From Nocardioides abyssi (GTDB taxonomy: Bacteria > Actinomycetota > Actinomycetes > Propionibacteriales > Nocardioidaceae), in the NCBI RefSeq assembly GCF_030412915.1, contig NZ_JAUHJR010000001.1:310001-374000 (forward strand): 64,000 bases of DNA. Reading direction: 5' to 3'. The position numbers and the translations under genes were made by a program. Below are positions 7,658-16,243 of this stretch, piece after piece. The number at the start of each line of letters is the position of its first letter. Positions within the stretch are counted from its first letter, which is position 1. A model generated the notes under the pieces. That model was given only the letters and a program-made list of their open reading frames with translations, was not told where the DNA came from and made no database searches.

Positions 7658-8920
7658 ATGGCCAAGGACTCCCGACACAGTGCGCACCCGGTGTGCCGCG
7701 CGGTCGCGAAGTTCCGCAAGAAGACCCGCGCCGCGTGCAGCTCCCAGCTGTGGCAGATGTCCGACACCGAGGTCTCGACCGCCCTCCTGGAGGCCACCCG
7801 ACTGCGCGCCCAGGTCGAAGCGCTCGAGCTGCGCCTCGCCGCCGAGGCGGACCGGCGAGCGGTGGGCGACAAGGTCGGCGCGACCGACACGGCGTCGTGG
7901 TGGGGACACGAGACCCGCCAGGACCGACCCGCGGCCAAACGTCGGATGCGGCTCGCGGAGTCCCTCGACCGCCATGCACCGACGTCGGCTGCGTTGGCTG
8001 AGGGCGCGATCAGCGTGGACCACGCGAAGGTCATCGCCGAGTGCGTCGACCGGCTCCCGGACGACCTCGAAGACCCATCGATCCCGGAGCGGGCCGAGAA
8101 GCACCTGCTCAACGAGGCGATCGACGTCACTCCGAAGACGCTGGCGATCCTGGCCAAGCACGTCCTGACCGTCGTCGCCCCCGAGATCGGCGAGGAGCGC
8201 GACGCCCGGGCCTTGGAGCGCGAGGAACGCGAAGCCCGCGCAAGAGCGTGGCTGACGATGTGCCCCGACGGTCGGGGCAGCTACCGCGGGAAGTTCTCGA
8301 TCCCGACGCTGCACGGCGAGATGCTGAAGAAGATGCTGCTCGCGTTCGCAGCCCCCAAGCACCAAGCCGCGACCAAGGTTGACGAGACGGCGGAAGTGGT
8401 CGAGCGCCGCCCCTCGCCCGAGCGGATGGGCGACGCGTTCTGCGAGCTGCTCGAACGCCTCCCCGCGGACAAGCTCCCGAAGCTCGGCGGCCTCAACGCC
8501 TCCATCGTGCTGCTCATCGACTTCACCGACCTCACGAGCGAGACCGGTCGCGCCACGCTGGAGTCCGGCGAACCGATCTCCGCCTCGCTCGCCCGCCGGA
8601 TGGCCTGCGAGGCAGGACTCCTCCCCGCCGTCCTCGGCACCCGCTCCGAGCTCCTCGACCTCGGCCGCACAGCCCGCCTCTTCTCCGGCGCTCAGCGCCG
8701 CGGGCTAGCGATCACCCAGAAGAACTGCACCGCCGCCGGCTGCGACTGGCCGGCGCACCTCTGCCACGCCCACCACGACGACAGCTGGCTCCACGGCGGC
8801 AAGACCGACATGAAGAACGCCCGCCTGCTCTGCCCCCGCCACCACGCCCGCATCCACGACCCCCGCTTCGAGACCACCCACCACCCTGACGGCGGCGTCT
8901 CCTTCCACACGCGGACATAG
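7658..8920 (+). CDS. DUF222 / HNH endonuclease domain protein (REP13E12-like)
   Basis: A 420-residue protein. The N-terminal two thirds match DUF222 (helical: LEATRLRAQVEALELRLAAEADRR, then GAISVDHAKVIAECVDRLPDDLE). The C-terminus is a zinc HNH nuclease: CTAAGCDWP, CHAHHDDSWLHGG, and CPRHHARIHDP. ATG 7658 is preferred; GTG 7625 would add 11 residues. This family is highly multicopy in actinobacteria and includes the 13E12 proteins of mycobacterial REP elements. REP-like modules flank the gene on both sides. No Shine-Dalgarno is clear. Its biological role is unknown; double-strand DNA cleavage is inferred from the HNH motif. Confidence 0.9.
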   Translation: MAKDSRHSAHPVCRAVAKFRKKTRAACSSQLWQMSDTEVSTALLEATRLRAQVEALELRLAAEADRRAVGDKVGATDTASWWGHETRQDRPAAKRRMRLAESLDRHAPTSAALAEGAISVDHAKVIAECVDRLPDDLEDPSIPERAEKHLLNEAIDVTPKTLAILAKHVLTVVAPEIGEERDARALEREEREARARAWLTMCPDGRGSYRGKFSIPTLHGEMLKKMLLAFAAPKHQAATKVDETAEVVERRPSPERMGDAFCELLERLPADKLPKLGGLNASIVLLIDFTDLTSETGRATLESGEPISASLARRMACEAGLLPAVLGTRSELLDLGRTARLFSGAQRRGLAITQKNCTAAGCDWPAHLCHAHHDDSWLHGGKTDMKNARLLCPRHHARIHDPRFETTHHPDGGVSFHTRT

Positions 8921-8929
8921 ACCGCGAAG

Positions 8930-9138
8930 CCGCTGGTTGAGCAGCGAAGGCGTGCTGCGCCTGAGCGTCGACGAAACCCCCGCACCCGCGCAGGGCGGCG
9001 ACCCATCAGCGCCCTTCGCATCTCACCTGGTCTCGTCGACGCTCGGTTTCGAGACGGCGCTGGCGCGCCTCCTCGACCCACCGGCCAGGGCTCGCTGCTC
9101 GACCAGCGGGTGGGTCTCGTCGACGCTCGACCAGCAGG
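8930..9138. repeat. REP-like inverted-repeat element downstream of the HNH gene
   Basis: The left arm 8930-8947 (CCGCTGGTTGAGCAGCGA) is inverted at 9092-9109 with one mismatch. Between them lie the inner conserved pieces ACGAAACCCC, GGTTTCGAGACGG (9045-9057) and CCTCCTCGACC (9068-9078), and a further partial right arm follows at 9122-9138. The 283-base gap 8921-9203 consists mainly of these modules. Confidence 0.75.
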
Positions 9139-9203
9139 GGAAGGCCGCGGAGGTGGTCTGGGGCGGCGGTGTGTGCGACAGGTCGTGCGGGTACCGCCGC
9201 AGC

Positions 9204-9680
9204 ATGTCCATCTTGACCCTCGCCACGCGTACCGCCTCGGTGATCCGGCCGCAGGCCGTACCGGTGTGCGGCCGCCTCTTCCGCCGCGGGCTCGAGCAGC
9301 CCGTGGGGCACTCCTACTTCGACGAGGCCGGCACCGACGACGTCGTGGTGACGGAGTCCCGCGAGGCGAGCCTGCTCGGTCCGCAGTCGCTTGTGCACGG
9401 GCTGACCGTGCACGTCCCGCTCCCGGACGGCGGGTCGGTGGACCTGGTGCTGGCGGCGACGACGTGGAGCCGGATGAGCCGGCGGATGCGCCACGGCGTA
9501 CCGGTCTCGGAGTGGACGATGACCGGCGTGCTCGCCTCACCGGAGCAGGCCGACGACGGCGAGGCGCTGCTCGTCGCCGCACGGATGGTCGGCGGAAGCA
9601 CGGCCGAGCTGGCGGTGGCCCGGCAGGGGCAGCCTTGGCAGGAGTTCGGGTGCCTGATCATCAGCCAGGTGGCGGCCTGA
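9204..9680 (+). CDS. Short catalase-fold-like protein (copy 1)
   Basis: A 158-residue protein starting at ATG 9204. It aligns along its length with the protein encoded at 10589-11293: both share a GRL-x-R-x-G-L opening, a Phe/Asp-x-A-G-x-D-(D/E)-V-V segment, a LVHGLTVHVPLPDG block (HGLAIKVPLGG in the other), a WSRMSRR region, and a STAELAVA strand. The HGLxxxxP block recalls the RDxRGFAxKF strand of catalases. This copy is shorter and lacks the N-terminal His-Pro segment kept by its paralogue. It is probably not a functional catalase. Function unknown. Confidence 0.7.
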   Translation: MSILTLATRTASVIRPQAVPVCGRLFRRGLEQPVGHSYFDEAGTDDVVVTESREASLLGPQSLVHGLTVHVPLPDGGSVDLVLAATTWSRMSRRMRHGVPVSEWTMTGVLASPEQADDGEALLVAARMVGGSTAELAVARQGQPWQEFGCLIISQVAA

Positions 9681-10036
9681 CCGGCACGTCGTCAGCGGCG
9701 GACGCGGCCGGCACCGAGGAGCGTCTGCGGGGCGAGCACGCCCTGGTGAGCCGACGGCTGGCGACGCTGCGCGGCGACTACACCGGGATGGTCGAGGCGT
9801 CCCGCGACACCAACGCCGACGACGAGCACGACCCCGAGGGCGCGACCATCGCCTTCGAGCGCTCCCAGCTCGACACCCTCGTCCAGCAGGCGACCCGACG
9901 TCTCGCGGAGATCGAGGCCGCCCTGGCCCGGCTCGGCGACGGCACCTACGGCCTGTGCGAGGCCTGCGGCCGCGCCATCCCCGCGGAGCGCCTCGAGGTC
10001 CGGCCCGACGCCCGGCGCTGCGTCGCCTGCGGGTGA
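9650..10036 (+). CDS. TraR/DksA family zinc-finger protein
   Basis: A 128-residue protein with a helical hairpin (TRRLAEIEAALARLGDGTYG) and a four-cysteine zinc finger, CEAC-x17-CVAC, at its C-terminus. GTG 9650 is chosen because GGAG lies 5-8 bases upstream; this start overlaps the preceding gene by 31 bases. Family members bind the RNA polymerase secondary channel (DksA) or act as small regulators; actinobacterial relatives are mostly uncharacterised. The acidic tip residues typical of DksA are not obvious here. Confidence 0.82.
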   Translation: MPDHQPGGGLTGTSSAADAAGTEERLRGEHALVSRRLATLRGDYTGMVEASRDTNADDEHDPEGATIAFERSQLDTLVQQATRRLAEIEAALARLGDGTYGLCEACGRAIPAERLEVRPDARRCVACG

Positions 10037-10046
10037 GCGGCGACCG

Positions 10047-10592
10047 ATGAGTGACGAGCACGGGGTCGACCTGGTGGTCATGGCCGACACCCACCTCCCG
10101 AAGCGCGCGAAGGACCTCCCGGCCGAGCTGTGGGCCGCGGTCGAGGCGGCCGACGTCGTCGTCCACGCCGGCGACTGGGTCGACGAGGAGACGCTCGACC
10201 GGCTCGAGGCGCGCTCCCGCCGGCTCGTCGCGTGCTGGGGCAACAACGACGGTCCCGGCCTGCGGGCGCGGCTGCCCCAGGTCGCCCGGGCCGATCTCGG
10301 CGGCGTCCGCGTGGGCGTCGTCCACGAGACCGGCGGCAAGCAGGGACGCGAGGCGCGGGCCGACGCGGCGTACCCCGACCTGGACCTGCTCGTCTTCGGC
10401 CACAGCCACATCCCCTGGGACACCACGACGCCCGCTGGCCTGCGGTTGCTCAACCCCGGCTCGCCCACCGACCGGCGGCAGCAGCCGCACTGCACGTACC
10501 TGACCGCCCACCTCGAGGACGGCGTCATCGGCGACGTCGTCCTGCACCGGCTCCCACCCCGCACGACCAGCTCGCCACGGAGGCGCACATGA
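10047..10592 (+). CDS. YfcE/MJ0936-like metallophosphoesterase
   Basis: A 181-residue calcineurin-like phosphoesterase. The dimetal ligands are all visible: D14 and H16 (ADTH), D43 (HAGDW), N66 (WGNND), H93 (VVHE) and H119/H121 (FGHSH). Length and motif order match the YfcE/MJ0936 group, which cleaves phosphodiesters in vitro with Mn2+. It lies 10 bases after the DksA-like gene, and its stop overlaps the next start (ATGA), so it is translationally coupled to the catalase-fold gene. Physiological substrate unknown. Confidence 0.88.
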   Translation: MSDEHGVDLVVMADTHLPKRAKDLPAELWAAVEAADVVVHAGDWVDEETLDRLEARSRRLVACWGNNDGPGLRARLPQVARADLGGVRVGVVHETGGKQGREARADAAYPDLDLLVFGHSHIPWDTTTPAGLRLLNPGSPTDRRQQPHCTYLTAHLEDGVIGDVVLHRLPPRTTSSPRRRT

Positions 10593-11293
10593 CCGACGTC
10601 CGACCCCTCGCCGCGCTGCCCGCCAAGGTGGGCGGCGCGGTCATCGCCACCGCCGTCCGCGGCCTCGCCGCCGTCCGCCCGGCCGAGAAGCCGATGCACC
10701 CCACCGGCCGGGTGCTGCGCGGTCGGCTGCAGCGGCACGGGCTCACCCCGGGCATCGGGGTGCCGTTCGTCGACCAGGCCGGCGTCGACGAGGTCGTCGC
10801 GCGGGAGTCCAACGGCATCGGGCTGCCCGCGGGCATGCCCGACATCCACGGGCTGGCGATCAAGGTGCCGCTGGGCGGCGCGTCGTACGACGACGTCCGG
10901 GCCGGCCGCGGCAGCCACGCCGACGTGCTGCTCTCCACCAACGGGTGGGGGCCGGTCAGCCGGTTCCTGGTCGTGCCGTCGGCCGGCATGACGACCCGTC
11001 CGCTGACCACCCTGTTCCCCTACCGCGGGCCGCAGGGCTCGGTCCTGCTCGGCGCGCGCTACGTCGACGACCGCCACGTCGAGCTCGCCGTCGCGGGGCT
11101 GCGGACCGACTGGCGGGTCTTCGCCGACCTCCACCTCGAGCCCGAGCAGCCCGGCCCGACCGGCGACGGGGTCGACGACCCGGACCTGGAGTTCGACGCG
11201 ATCCTCAACGAGCTCCCCGGCCTGCCCAACCACGACTGGGTCCGGCGCGTGCGGGCGCCGGCGTACGCCGTGGCGCGGCGCTCGCGCCGCTAG
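10589..11293 (+). CDS. Catalase-fold-like protein (copy 2)
   Basis: A 234-residue protein overlapping the phosphoesterase stop by 4 bases. It has a hydrophobic N-terminal helix, then EKPMHPTGRVLRGRL, which resembles the distal-His strand of catalases (ERxxHxxG; here H37), and MPDIHGLAIKVPLGG, which resembles the catalase RDxRGFA strand. It is less than half a catalase in length and I cannot see a proximal haem-Tyr motif, so haem binding is unproven. It is paralogous to the product of 9204-9680. Such proteins are sometimes labelled phosphodiesterase in databases without evidence. Confidence 0.75.
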   Translation: MTDVRPLAALPAKVGGAVIATAVRGLAAVRPAEKPMHPTGRVLRGRLQRHGLTPGIGVPFVDQAGVDEVVARESNGIGLPAGMPDIHGLAIKVPLGGASYDDVRAGRGSHADVLLSTNGWGPVSRFLVVPSAGMTTRPLTTLFPYRGPQGSVLLGARYVDDRHVELAVAGLRTDWRVFADLHLEPEQPGPTGDGVDDPDLEFDAILNELPGLPNHDWVRRVRAPAYAVARRSRR

Positions 11294-12003
11294 CCGACGG
11301 GCGCCAGCGACCAGCAGTAGCGGCTGCTCGGCACCAGGTCGATGCCCTGGTCCGCGCCGAACCGGGACACGCTCGCCATCATCCGCTCCATCCGCGACCG
11401 CAGCTCGTCGTCGTCCCCGCCGCTGCCGTAGAACGCGTGCAGGTCGGTGGTCGCCGCCATCGGGAACAGCTCCTCGACGACCGCGCTGACGTACGGCGCG
11501 TCGCCGGTCACCGCCGTGCCCACGACGTTCTGCACGTAGCCGAACGTCCCCTGCGTCTCGATCGCCACCGGTGTGTGGTCCACCAGCCAGCGGTGGCGCC
11601 ACTCGGCCTCGTCGAGGTCCGCGGGTCGGCGCAGCACCGCGACGTTGGCCAGGGCCTCGGCGCGCTCGCCGTCCGGCGCGGCCGGCGGTGCGAGCGGCAC
11701 CCGCTCCTCCACCTCGAACCCCGCCAGCGACACCCCGCTGCCGTCCAGCGCCGCCGTCAGCACGTCGACGACCGGCCCGGCCGCCGTGCGCTCCCCAGCG
11801 GTCCAGACCGACACGACCGCGTGCACCGGCCCGGTGGGGGAGGCGATCCGCATCGCGGCGGCCACCGGCTCGTCGTCGAGGTTGACCTGGAGCCGGGTCG
11901 CGCCGACGCGCGCGAGCCGTTCGCGCAGGTCGGCCCCGAGGAGCAGGTCACGTGAGGTGCCGGCACCGTCGGTGCCGGACAGCAGGAAGACAAGCTTGGT
12001 CAC
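11290..12003 (-). CDS. EthD domain-containing protein
   Basis: A 237-residue protein with a C-terminal dimeric alpha/beta-barrel segment of the EthD type: VAVLRRPADLDEAEWRHRWLVDHTPVA, then FGYVQNVV and HAFYGSGG. The N-terminal half is a degenerate second barrel. EthD proteins accompany ether or quinone metabolism enzymes but often have no known reaction. It starts at GTG 12003 with TACGGT 6 bases upstream, so it is probably leaderless. Its end overlaps the convergent catalase-fold gene by 4 bases. Confidence 0.8.
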   Translation of the reverse strand: MTKLVFLLSGTDGAGTSRDLLLGADLRERLARVGATRLQVNLDDEPVAAAMRIASPTGPVHAVVSVWTAGERTAAGPVVDVLTAALDGSGVSLAGFEVEERVPLAPPAAPDGERAEALANVAVLRRPADLDEAEWRHRWLVDHTPVAIETQGTFGYVQNVVGTAVTGDAPYVSAVVEELFPMAATTDLHAFYGSGGDDDELRSRMERMMASVSRFGADQGIDLVPSSRYCWSLAPVG

Positions 12004-12009
12004 CGGCGG

Positions 12010-12015
12010 ACCGTA
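12010..12015 (-). promoter_or_regulatory. -10-like TACGGT hexamer for the EthD gene
   Basis: TACGGT on the minus strand ends 6 bases before GTG 12003; no Shine-Dalgarno is present. Confidence 0.45.
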
Positions 12016-12022
12016 GCCACTC

Positions 12023-12448
12023 TCAGGTGGTCACGGGAAGGGCCGCCTCGTCCATCGGGAGGGCCAGCACGTCCACGTCGGTGGCCAGGTGGACCACCTC
12101 GGCGGCCACGCCGGCCACGCGGGCCGCGGCGTAGAGCATCTCCGCCCAGGCCCGGTCCAGGTCGTCGGCACGGTGGGAGCCCGGCCGCGAGCGCAGGAAG
12201 GCGACGCGCATCCCCTCGGGCATCACCTGCGCCTGCAGCTGCGCGAGCAGCGAGCCGAGCTGGGTCGCGCCGTCCTCGGGCGGCGGGCTGTCGCAGTCCT
12301 CGATCTCGGTGAGCTGCGGCAGGGGTCGGGAGTCGGGGCCGATGAGCATCAGCCAGGTGCTGGTGCGGCTCCACCCCAGCGGCTGCATGAGGGTGCGCCA
12401 GGTGCGCTCGACGTCGGTCTGGGTCTCGATCACGGGTGCGAAGGTCAT
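12023..12448 (-). CDS. Hypothetical protein (141 aa)
   Basis: ATG 12448 opens a 141-residue frame; upstream codons in the same frame are Arg/Pro-rich and unlikely to be coding. The protein is soluble and mildly acidic with no signal peptide. It begins with an alternating helical stretch (DVERTWRTLMQPLGW) and ends in a Val-rich segment (GVAAEVVHLATDVDVLALP). I recognise no family. The gene is followed closely by the EthD gene on the same strand, separated by that gene's own promoter-like hexamer. Confidence 0.6.
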   Translation of the reverse strand: MTFAPVIETQTDVERTWRTLMQPLGWSRTSTWLMLIGPDSRPLPQLTEIEDCDSPPPEDGATQLGSLLAQLQAQVMPEGMRVAFLRSRPGSHRADDLDRAWAEMLYAAARVAGVAAEVVHLATDVDVLALPMDEAALPVTT

Positions 12449-12546
12449 GACCACGACCCTGCCGCGGGGCGCCCGTCCTGCGGGCCGCTCGCGGGCGGGC
12501 CTGTGGACGGGAGTGCGGCCGGCAGGGGCTGTGGACGACAGGTGGG

Positions 12547-13764
12547 TCAGTGCACCGAGCGGTAGACCTCGACCGTGCGCTCGGCGATGGCGTCCCATCC
12601 GAAGGCGGTGCGCGCGCGCTCCCGGCCGGCCCGGCCGAGCGCGGCGGCGCGGTCGGGGTCGGTGGCCAGCGTCGTGAGGGCGGCGGCGAGGTCGGCGACG
12701 TACTGGTCCGGGTCCAGCGGCGTGCCGGTGCCGTCGGTCGCCTGCTCGATCGGCACCAGCAGACCGGTGCCGGAGGCGTCGCCATCAGCGGTCGCGGCAT
12801 CAGCGTCGACGACCACCTCGGGGATCCCGCCGGTCGCGGTGGCGACGACGGCGGTGCCGCAGGCCATCGCCTCGAGGTTGACGATGCCGAGCGGCTCGTA
12901 GACCGACGGGCAGGCGAAGACGGTGGCGGCCGAGAGCAGCGCGACCACGTCGGCGCGGGGGAGCATGTCGCGGATCCAGACCACGCCGGTCCGGGTCGCC
13001 CGCAGGTCGTCGACCAGCGCGACGACCTCGGCCTCGATCGCGGGGGTGTCCGGCGCTCCGGCGCACAGCACGACCTGCACCTGCGGCGGCAGCTGGGCCA
13101 CGGCGCGGAGGAACCAGGGCAGGCCCTTCTGCCGGGTGATCCGCCCGACGAAGACCACCGAGGGCCGGTCGGGGTCGACGCCCAGCGCCCGCACCCGGTC
13201 GGGGTCGTCGACCGGCGACCACAGCTCGGTGTCGATGCCGTTGTGGACGACGTGGACGCGGGCCGGGTCGACGGCGGGGTACGCCGCCAGCACGTCGGCC
13301 CGCATGGCGTGCGAGACCGCGACGACCGCCGCCGCGGACTCGTAGGCGGTGCGCTCGGCCCAGCCGGAGACGGCGTACCCACCGCCCAGCTGCTCGGCCT
13401 TCCAGGGCCGCAGCGGCTCCAGCGAGTGGGCGGTCACGACGTGCGGCACGCCGTGGAGCAGGCCGGCGAGGTGGCCGGCGAGGTTGGCGTACCAGGTGTG
13501 GGAGTGCACCAGGTCGGCACCGGCGCACGCGTCGGCCATCGCGAGGTCGACGCCGAGGGTGCGCAGCGCGGCGTTGGCGCCGGCGAGCTCGGCCGGGTCG
13601 GCGTACGACGACGTCCCCGGCTCCTCCCGCGGCGCGCCGAAGGCGTGGACGTGGGCGGTCACGTCGTCGCGGCGCCGCAGCGCGCGGACCAGCTCGGCGA
13701 CGTGCACGCCCGCGCCGCCGTAGATCTCCGGCGGGTACTCCTTGGTCAGCACGTCGACTCGCAC
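12547..13764 (-). CDS. glgA: Glycogen synthase, actinobacterial GT4 type (GlgA/GlgM)
   Basis: A 405-residue GT-B glycosyltransferase beginning [19 protein letters not shown], with [26 protein letters not shown], the domain-2 start [15 protein letters not shown], and the nucleotide-binding [19 protein letters not shown]. In mycobacteria the matching enzyme (GlgM) makes maltose-1-phosphate from ADP-glucose; older annotation calls it glycogen synthase. It is divergent from glgC, 47 bases apart. It starts at GTG 13764, with TAGGTT 6 bases before it. Confidence 0.93.
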   Translation of the reverse strand: MRVDVLTKEYPPEIYGGAGVHVAELVRALRRRDDVTAHVHAFGAPREEPGTSSYADPAELAGANAALRTLGVDLAMADACAGADLVHSHTWYANLAGHLAGLLHGVPHVVTAHSLEPLRPWKAEQLGGGYAVSGWAERTAYESAAAVVAVSHAMRADVLAAYPAVDPARVHVVHNGIDTELWSPVDDPDRVRALGVDPDRPSVVFVGRITRQKGLPWFLRAVAQLPPQVQVVLCAGAPDTPAIEAEVVALVDDLRATRTGVVWIRDMLPRADVVALLSAATVFACPSVYEPLGIVNLEAMACGTAVVATATGGIPEVVVDADAATADGDASGTGLLVPIEQATDGTGTPLDPDQYVADLAAALTTLATDPDRAAALGRAGRERARTAFGWDAIAERTVEVYRSVH

Positions 13765-13770
13765 GGCTCG

Positions 13771-13805
13771 AACCTAGCGCCGTCGTCGGTGGGCGGGTCT
13801 ACGGT
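13771..13805. promoter_or_regulatory. Divergent leaderless promoters of glgA and glgC
   Basis: Minus-strand TAGGTT (13771-13776) is 6 bases before the glgA GTG. Plus-strand TACGGT (13800-13805) is 6 bases before the glgC ATG. The two -10-like boxes are only 23 bases apart inside a 47-base intergenic space, so the two polymerases cannot both be fully bound at once. Confidence 0.5.
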
Positions 13806-13811
13806 GACGCC

Positions 13812-15101
13812 ATGAGCGCGTCGCCGAGCCCCCAGGCCCGTCCGAAGGTCCTCGCGATCGTGCTCGCCGGCGGGGAGGGGAAGCGGCTGATGCCGCTGAC
13901 CGCCGACCGGGCCAAGCCGGCGGTGCCGTTCGCCGGGATCTACCGGCTGATCGACTTCGCGCTCTCCAACGTCGTCAACTCCGGCTACCTCAAGGTCGTC
14001 GTGCTGACGCAGTACAAGTCGCACAGCCTGGACCGCCACGTCACCCAGACCTGGCGGATGTCGACGATGCTCGGCAACTACGTCACCCCGGTGCCGGCCC
14101 AGCAGCGGGTCGGCAAGCACTGGTACCTCGGCAGCGGCGACGCTATCTTCCAGTCGCTGAACCTGATCAAGGACGAGAAGCCCGACATCGTGGTCGTGGT
14201 GGGCGCCGACCACGTCTACCGGATGGACTTCGCCCAGATGGTCGCCCAGCACGTCGAGAGCGGAGCGGCCTGCACGGTCGCGGCCATCCGGCAGCCGATC
14301 GGGCTGGCCGACCAGTTCGGCGTCATCGAGGTCGAGCCGAGCGACCCCGGGCGGATCCGTGCTTTCCACGAGAAGCCGACCGACCCGGTGGGCCTGCCCG
14401 ACGCGCCGAGCGAGGTGCTGGCGTCGATGGGCAACTACGTCTTCGACGCCGACGCGCTCGTGGAGGCCGTCACCCGCGACGCCACGACCACCGGCTCCCA
14501 GCACGACATGGGCGGCGACATCGTGCCGGCGTTCGTGCGGCGTGCCCAGGCGGGTGTCTACGACTACCGCGACAACGTCGTGCCGGGCGCGACCGACCGC
14601 GACCGCGGCTACTGGCGCGACGTCGGCACCATCGGGTCGTTCTACGCCGCCCACATGGACGTCGTCTCCCCGCTGCCGGTCTTCAACCTCTACAACTTCG
14701 ACTGGCCGATCTACACCTCCTACGGCCCGCAGCCGCCGGCCAAGGTCGTGCAGGGCGCCGACGGGACGCCGGCCCAGGTCGACCAGGCGGTGCTGTCGCC
14801 GGGCACCGTCGTCAGCGGCGGCACGGTCACCCGCTCCGTGCTCTCCCCGTCGGTCGGCGTCGGCTCGGGCGCGCTCGTCGAGGGGTCGGTGCTGATGCAA
14901 GGCGTGCGGATCGGGGCCGGCGCGGTGGTGCGCGGCGCGATCCTGGACAAGAACGTCGTCGTGCCGCCCGGCGCGCGGATCGGCGTCGACCACGAGGAGG
15001 ACCGCGCCCGCGGCTTCCACGTCGAGGACGGGCTCGTGGTGCTCGGCAAGGACCACCCGTTCCCCGCGCCGGCGCCGGCGACGGACCCGGCCGCGCCCTA
15101 G
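13812..15101 (+). CDS. glgC: Glucose-1-phosphate adenylyltransferase
   Basis: A 429-residue ADP-glucose pyrophosphorylase. It shows the nucleotide-binding [36 protein letters not shown], the catalytic-loop [13 protein letters not shown], and a C-terminal left-handed beta-helix ([24 protein letters not shown]). It makes ADP-glucose for glycogen and alpha-glucan synthesis, directly supplying the divergent glgA product. ATG 13812 lies 6 bases after TACGGT. Its last 4 bases overlap the convergent mug gene. Confidence 0.95.
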   Translation: MSASPSPQARPKVLAIVLAGGEGKRLMPLTADRAKPAVPFAGIYRLIDFALSNVVNSGYLKVVVLTQYKSHSLDRHVTQTWRMSTMLGNYVTPVPAQQRVGKHWYLGSGDAIFQSLNLIKDEKPDIVVVVGADHVYRMDFAQMVAQHVESGAACTVAAIRQPIGLADQFGVIEVEPSDPGRIRAFHEKPTDPVGLPDAPSEVLASMGNYVFDADALVEAVTRDATTTGSQHDMGGDIVPAFVRRAQAGVYDYRDNVVPGATDRDRGYWRDVGTIGSFYAAHMDVVSPLPVFNLYNFDWPIYTSYGPQPPAKVVQGADGTPAQVDQAVLSPGTVVSGGTVTRSVLSPSVGVGSGALVEGSVLMQGVRIGAGAVVRGAILDKNVVVPPGARIGVDHEEDRARGFHVEDGLVVLGKDHPFPAPAPATDPAAP

Positions 15102-15688
15102 ACCGCCGGGAGGATGCCCGCGGCGCGCGCGGGCGCGGCGTACGCCTCGGCGAGGGAGGCGACGGTCTCGTGGGCGTTGAGGCCGCTCGGGTTCGGCACG
15201 ACCCACAGGTCCGCGCCGGCGAGCGGCTCGGGCTGCCGGCCCGGCACGGCCTTGGGCAGCGAGAACGCGGCCCGGTACGCCGTGATGCCGGCGACGGCGA
15301 CCACGTGCGGGCGGGCGCGGCGCACGGTCTCGACGAGCGCGAGCCCGCCGGCGCGGTACTCCTCGGGGGTCAGCTCGGACGCCTTAGCGGTCGCCCGGCG
15401 GACCACGTTGGTGATCCCGATGCCGCGCGAGCGGAGGTGGTCGCGGTCCTCGTCGCTCATCCCGGCCGCGGGGTCGATGCGGCGCTCCACGATCCCGGCG
15501 AGCAGCAGCGCAGGGTAGAACCGATTGCCCGGGTGGGCGAAGTGGGTCTGCGTCGCAGCGGTCCACAGGCCGGGGTTGATGCCGACGAAGAGCAGCCGCA
15601 GCTCCGGGCCGTCGGGTCCGGGCAGCAGGTCGGGCACCTCCCGGTCACGGAAGGACTCCAGCTCCGCGCGGGTGAAGGTCCGGGGCAC
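15098..15688 (-). CDS. mug: G/U mismatch-specific uracil-DNA glycosylase
   Basis: A 196-residue Mug/TDG-family DNA glycosylase. The catalytic loop [30 protein letters not shown] matches Mug (catalytic Asn in GINPG), followed by [17 protein letters not shown] and the minor-groove loop NPSGLNAH. It removes uracil or ethenocytosine from mismatches in base excision repair. GTG 15688 is preferred over the upstream open frame because the family starts shortly before [17 protein letters not shown]. The end overlaps glgC by 4 bases. Confidence 0.92.
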   Translation of the reverse strand: MPRTFTRAELESFRDREVPDLLPGPDGPELRLLFVGINPGLWTAATQTHFAHPGNRFYPALLLAGIVERRIDPAAGMSDEDRDHLRSRGIGITNVVRRATAKASELTPEEYRAGGLALVETVRRARPHVVAVAGITAYRAAFSLPKAVPGRQPEPLAGADLWVVPNPSGLNAHETVASLAEAYAAPARAAGILPAV

Positions 15689-15731
15689 GCCCCGAGCATG
15701 CCAGCGGCCGAGGGAACTCCTGGGCCGCGGG

Positions 15732-15737
15732 TAGCGT
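15732..15737 (+). promoter_or_regulatory. -10-like TAGCGT hexamer for the lipoprotein gene
   Basis: TAGCGT lies 9 bases before ATG 15747; there is no Shine-Dalgarno in between. Confidence 0.4.
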
Positions 15738-15746
15738 CCCAGCACC

Positions 15747-16208
15747 ATGCGACGTCATCTCGGAGCCCTCGCCCTGGCCAGCGCCCTCCTCGCGCCCGGC
15801 GGCCTGCTGGCGGCGTGCGGGGAGTCCGACGACGCACCGGCGGAGGCGCCGGCCACCTCGGACACCGGGACCGGCGGGACCGACGGGACCGCCGGGTCTC
15901 CCGAGGTCGAGCTGCTCCGAGCCTCGGACGCGGGCGGCGCGGTGACCGAGGAGGCGGTGGAGGTGGGCGACGAGGCCGCCCTCGCCGGGTTCCTCGAGCC
16001 GCTCGACCCCGCGTTCGGCGCGGAGGTGCGGGCCCGCGTCGAGACCCTGGCCGAGCAGGACGGGCGGGTGCTGGCCAGCGTCGTTGCGGTCGGCTGCGCG
16101 TCGCCGACCAGCGCCCGACTGAGCGGCGACGACATCGAGGTCGACCTGCCGAAGAGCGACGAGCAGTGCCGGGTGCCGGTCACCACCGTCGCGCTCGCCG
16201 TGCCTTAG
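15747..16208 (+). CDS. Hypothetical lipoprotein (153 aa)
   Basis: Starts at ATG 15747 with a classic lipoprotein signal: MRRHLGALALASALLAPGG then lipobox LLAAC (Cys 23). A Thr/Gly/Asp-rich linker follows (about 24-52), then a compact domain of about 100 residues containing two cysteines (VGCASP and EQCRVP) that could form a disulfide outside the membrane. I recognise no family. It is divergent from mug. Confidence 0.8.
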   Translation: MRRHLGALALASALLAPGGLLAACGESDDAPAEAPATSDTGTGGTDGTAGSPEVELLRASDAGGAVTEEAVEVGDEAALAGFLEPLDPAFGAEVRARVETLAEQDGRVLASVVAVGCASPTSARLSGDDIEVDLPKSDEQCRVPVTTVALAVP

Positions 16209-16243
16209 CCCGTCCTCCCGGACGTCCGTGCCCGCGGTGCCGC

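Noticed and set aside
4690-8157. A 1155-residue open frame on the minus strand
   Set aside because: It lies antisense to the hydrolase, gntK, gntP and part of the DUF222 gene. Its product is Glu/Asp/Arg/Gly-rich low-complexity sequence, the usual shadow of high-GC coding DNA.
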